Origin: CAINVV01 sp963663675
Lineage (GTDB): Bacteria > Bacteroidota > Bacteroidia > Bacteroidales > Prolixibacteraceae
Direction of reading: 5' to 3'
DNA length: 64,000 nt
Assembly: GCA_963663675.1 (NCBI GenBank)
Contig: OY760498.1
Span: forward strand, 2,356,001-2,420,000
Below, piece after piece: positions 61,403 through 64,000 of the stretch. A program made the position numbers and the translations under genes. Positions within the stretch are counted from its first letter, which is position 1; each line of letters starts with the position of its first letter. The notes beneath the pieces are model-generated. The model ran no database searches, had not been told where the DNA came from, and saw nothing but the letters and a program-made list of their open reading frames with translations.

Positions 61403-62026
61403 ATGGAAAATAACAAACTATATCTCTATCCGGGATTGATCAGAATCTGGCATGTTATCAATGCAATATTAATCATCCTGCTTATTGTCAGTGGCTTGAG
61501 TATGCAGTATTCTGATCCAATGAATCCTTTTATCCGTTTCGACCTTGCTGTCAGTATGCACAATACCGCCGGGTTACTTCTGATTTTTGACTATATCCTG
61601 TTTATATTAGCCAATACTATTTCGAAAAACGGCCGTCACTACAGAATTCAGCTCAAAGGGCTTACTGACAGACTTATGGTACAGTTTCGCTACTATACAT
61701 TTGGCGTATTCAAAGGTGAATCTGCACCATTTCCGGTCACTAAAAAATTAAAATTCAATCCAATCCAGCAAGTAACCTATCTCATTACAATGTACATCAT
61801 GATGCCCCTGATATTCGTAACCGGATTACCGATGCTGTTTTCAGGAGCTTTCATTCAACAGCTGCTTGGAACCAAAGCATTCTTTGTAACAGATATCCTC
61901 CATATCACGGTTGGGTTCCTTTTATCAATATTTTTAGTAATCCATCTCTATTTCTGCACATTCGGGGCCAAAGTCACCAGTAATTTCAAATCCATCATTA
62001 CCGGGTATCACGAAGGAAACCACTGA
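61403..62026 (+). CDS. Cytochrome b561/b6-type membrane subunit
   Basis: 207 residues with four transmembrane helices: HVINAILIILLIVSGLSM, NTAGLLLIFDYILFILANTI, TYLITMYIMMPLIFVTGLPMLF and DILHITVGFLLSIFLVIHLYFC. His residues in IRIWHV, VSMHNTAG, ILHITVG and VIHLYF are suitable ligands for two b haems. The fold resembles the hydrogenase/formate dehydrogenase/thiosulfate reductase b-type subunits. It would pass electrons between the menaquinone pool and the adjacent seven-haem cytochrome. 94 bp before the Fe-S protein gene. Confidence 0.85.
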   Translation: MENNKLYLYPGLIRIWHVINAILIILLIVSGLSMQYSDPMNPFIRFDLAVSMHNTAGLLLIFDYILFILANTISKNGRHYRIQLKGLTDRLMVQFRYYTFGVFKGESAPFPVTKKLKFNPIQQVTYLITMYIMMPLIFVTGLPMLFSGAFIQQLLGTKAFFVTDILHITVGFLLSIFLVIHLYFCTFGAKVTSNFKSIITGYHEGNH

Positions 62027-62029
62027 AAA

Positions 62030-62053
62030 GAGTTATGAGTTATGAGTTATAAG
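62030..62053. repeat. GAGTTAT heptamer array between cytochrome b and Fe-S genes
   Basis: Three tandem GAGTTAT copies directly after the cytochrome b stop, the fourth location of this repeat in the window. Confidence 0.78.
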
Positions 62054-62119
62054 ATAAATGGTTGGTGGTAGGAGAATAATTTGGAAAAACGCTTGCAAAC
62101 ATCTAAAATAAATTTCGAC

Positions 62120-63079
62120 ATGGACGATTCATCAAATGAAAAAAGAAACAACCGAAGAAAATTTTTGAGGATGAGTTTTCTTACGGGACTTTCAGCGGTA
62201 GCTTCAAAAGCAGGATTCGCCGATATCCCTGTGGACCCGGAAGGCGAACCCGGTGAAATGGTCACATTACTTTCTCCTGACGGTCAATTGGTTAAGGTTG
62301 CAAAAGAAAAGATCAATTATATGGAAAAATATATATCACCGGAAGCTTCCCGGCAGGGCATTCCCCACAGGAAATTCGTAATGGTAATCGATCTTGCAAA
62401 ATGCAAGAATGCAAGGGCTTGTGTTGAGAAATGTCAGAAAGCACATCATTTGCCACCCCACCAGGAATTCATGAAAGTCTACCTGATGCAGGAGACAGAA
62501 GAATCCGCTCCCTACTGGATGCCCAAGCCCTGCTTTCACTGTGATAAACCGTTGTGTGTAAGTGTTTGTCCGGTCGGGGCAACCTATAAGAGATCAGATG
62601 GTATTGTTCTGATTGACAATGAACGTTGTATCGGCTGCAAATTCTGTATGACCGGTTGTCCTTACTCAGCCAGGCAATTTAACTGGTCAGATAGTCCGTC
62701 ATTGCACGTGGACCAGCCCTATTCTCCGGAGACTAGCGTACCCGGTAAAGAGGGAACTGTCAGCAAATGTGACTTTTGCCCGGATATGATCCGTGATGGC
62801 AAAATGCCGCACTGCGTGACTGCCTGTCCAATGGGTGTCATCTATTTCGGTGATCAGCTTGAAGATATTGTTACCAATGGTGATGAGACCATCCGGTTCT
62901 CTGAGTTGATAGCTGCAAGGAGCGGATACCGCCATCTTGAGGATCTGGGCACAAAACCAAGCGTTTACTACCTCCCTCCCGTAAACAGGCAATTCCCGGT
63001 TGAACGAGGATTTGACCATGGGGATGAAATGAACCAGCGTTACAAAGATGTACCCTATGTAAAAAAAATGAAGAAATAG
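62120..63079 (+). CDS. Tat-exported 4Fe-4S ferredoxin-type electron-transfer subunit
   Basis: 319 residues from the ATG at 62120. The twin-arginine signal RRKFLRMSFLTGLSAVASKAG lies at about 12-32. Four cysteine sets suggest four clusters: CKNARACVEKCQ (Cys1-3 of one), CFHCDKPLCVSVCPVG, CIGCKFCMTGCPY and CDFCPDMIRDGKMPHCVTACPMG. This is the DmsB/PsrB/HybA family. Export places it in the periplasm beside the NrfD subunit, as in Qrc or hydrogenase-2. It would bridge NrfD and the cytochromes. No molybdopterin subunit is seen in the window. Confidence 0.9.
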   Translation: MDDSSNEKRNNRRKFLRMSFLTGLSAVASKAGFADIPVDPEGEPGEMVTLLSPDGQLVKVAKEKINYMEKYISPEASRQGIPHRKFVMVIDLAKCKNARACVEKCQKAHHLPPHQEFMKVYLMQETEESAPYWMPKPCFHCDKPLCVSVCPVGATYKRSDGIVLIDNERCIGCKFCMTGCPYSARQFNWSDSPSLHVDQPYSPETSVPGKEGTVSKCDFCPDMIRDGKMPHCVTACPMGVIYFGDQLEDIVTNGDETIRFSELIAARSGYRHLEDLGTKPSVYYLPPVNRQFPVERGFDHGDEMNQRYKDVPYVKKMKK

Positions 63080-63177
63080 CCATGAGAATATGTTCACACC
63101 AACCGAAAATGATTATGAGGCTATTCCATTTGGCAATTGAAAAGCAAATTATCAACAAATGAAAATCTGATCAGGAT

Positions 63178-64000
63178 ATGGAAAACAATAATAGAAAACA
63201 AGAACTTCTGAAAGAGTTTCTTCCACAACTGGAAAAGACAAGTTTCGCTTGGTTTGCATGGATGGGTTTTCTGCTTGCAGTGATATTTTTTGCCATTTAT
63301 GCACTGATACTGCAGATTGTTAAGGGTCACATCATCACGGGAATGCGGGATAATGTTGTTTGGGGAATCTACATCGTAAATTTTATCTTCTTTATGGGTA
63401 TCAGTTATGCCGGCGCCCTGGTCTCTGGTTCTATGCACCTGTTCAAGACCAGCTGGCGGGGACCCATTCTGAGGATAGCAGAATTAACTACGATGATTGC
63501 TTTGAGTATTGGCCCATTGTATATCTTACTGTGTATTGGCAGGTTGGACAGGCTGCCCTATCTTTTTATTCACCCACGCATACAGTCGCCAATTACCTGG
63601 GACGTTATCGCTATCAGTACTGACCTTGTCGGGTGTGTGATTTATCTGTACCTCTCCTTTATCCGTGATTTTGCCCTGATGAGGGATTCTAAGGACATCA
63701 GGTTACCAAAATGGCGAATGAAAATTTACAAAGCACTCGCCCTGGGTTACCACGATACTCCAACACAAAGAAAACGGATCAAGAATGTAACGGATATTAT
63801 GTCAGCCATGATTATTGCCATTGCAATAATTGTTTACTCGGTCCTGGCCTGGATTTTCAGCGTTACTCTTCAGCCCGGCTGGCACAGCACCATCTTTGGT
63901 CCATACTTTGTAATTGCAGCGGTATTTTCCGGAGCAGGTGCGATAATTATCCTTATGCGTGTGTTTCGTACCGCCTTTCACCTTGAGAATTACATCACCA
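63178..64000 (+). CDS. NrfD/PsrC-family quinone-interacting membrane protein (5' part)
   Basis: 274 residues, open at the right edge. It begins MENNNRKQELLKEFLPQLEK and holds multiple transmembrane helices (FAWMGFLLAVIFFAIYALIL, VVWGIYIVNFIFFMGISYAGALV, IAELTTMIALSIGPLYILLCI, VIAISTDLVGCVIYLYLSF, IMSAMIIAIAIIVYSVLAWIFSV, YFVIAAVFSGAGAIIILMRV). The GISYAGALVSGSMHLFKTSWR segment is typical for NrfD. In related complexes it takes up or releases quinol electrons through the neighbouring Fe-S subunit, sometimes with proton movement. It begins 98 bp after the Fe-S gene; downstream genes that could name the complex lie outside. Confidence 0.88.
   Translation, partial: MENNNRKQELLKEFLPQLEKTSFAWFAWMGFLLAVIFFAIYALILQIVKGHIITGMRDNVVWGIYIVNFIFFMGISYAGALVSGSMHLFKTSWRGPILRIAELTTMIALSIGPLYILLCIGRLDRLPYLFIHPRIQSPITWDVIAISTDLVGCVIYLYLSFIRDFALMRDSKDIRLPKWRMKIYKALALGYHDTPTQRKRIKNVTDIMSAMIIAIAIIVYSVLAWIFSVTLQPGWHSTIFGPYFVIAAVFSGAGAIIILMRVFRTAFHLENYIT

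Overview
The window is a chromosomal segment from a member of the Bacteroidota, probably Bacteroidales/Marinilabiliales-like. The evidence is Bacteroidota-type promoters (TTTG, about 20 bp, TAnnTTTG) before many genes, the bamD-rpoZ-coaBC-DUF4835-recN block, a TonB receptor with an N-terminal carboxypeptidase-like domain, the recF-DUF721 pair, carboxynorspermidine decarboxylase, and the Bacteroidota-restricted families DUF6132 and DUF5777. There is no phage, no complete insertion sequence and no CRISPR array.

Layout. 1-18.7 kb is mostly housekeeping: end of a C1 peptidase, rplS, a YitT protein, a PAS protein beside an odd repeat/GH16-like protein, an RNA m5C methyltransferase, nspC, DUF721-recF, a TPR protein, a DJ-1 protein, an AlkD-like protein, a proS-pepT-tilS run, a Gly/Tyr/Trp-rich lipoprotein and a FadL-like porin. 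18.7-30.9 kb holds sulfate assimilation (cysN, cysD, later cysH) interrupted by a TonB receptor, a beta-helix-like lipoprotein, small exported proteins and a PhoB/PhoR-type two-component system. Two promoters in this stretch share 11-bp-spaced direct repeats that look like binding sites of that regulator. 30.9-41.7 kb is again core: fabI, recN, DUF4835, coaBC (split by an A11 tract), rpoZ, bamD, an alpha-oxoamine synthase (serine palmitoyltransferase-like), a DUF1080 protein, a Cys/Met-metabolism lyase and trxB.

A tRNA-Pro(GGG) at 41.9 kb marks the start of a more variable region (42-51 kb). It has a small gene remnant, two orphan lipoproteins, two NarL-type response regulators (one lacking its DNA-binding domain), a soluble six-PAS histidine kinase, a decayed S9 dipeptidyl-peptidase gene, two orphan genes and a 149-bp MITE-like element. 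At 51-55.8 kb three secreted hydrolase-like proteins (alpha-galactosidase, ceramidase-like, sialidase-like) form a probable glycoconjugate-degrading operon.

55.9-64 kb is the most interesting part. A Crp/Fnr regulator with an N-terminal cysteine cluster is followed by a long regulatory gap and then an anaerobic-type respiratory locus: a six-haem lipoprotein with a collagen-like spacer, a mono-haem lipoprotein, a DUF5777 outer-membrane barrel, a seven-haem membrane-anchored cytochrome, a b-type cytochrome, a Tat-exported four-cluster Fe-S protein and an NrfD-type quinone-interacting subunit that runs off the end. Near-identical FNR-like boxes (TTGAC-N4-ATCAA) lie before the regulator gene and before the cytochrome genes. 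The inferred picture is oxygen- or redox-controlled electron flow from quinol through periplasmic cytochromes to outer-membrane lipoprotein cytochromes beside a beta-barrel. The electron acceptor cannot be read from this window.
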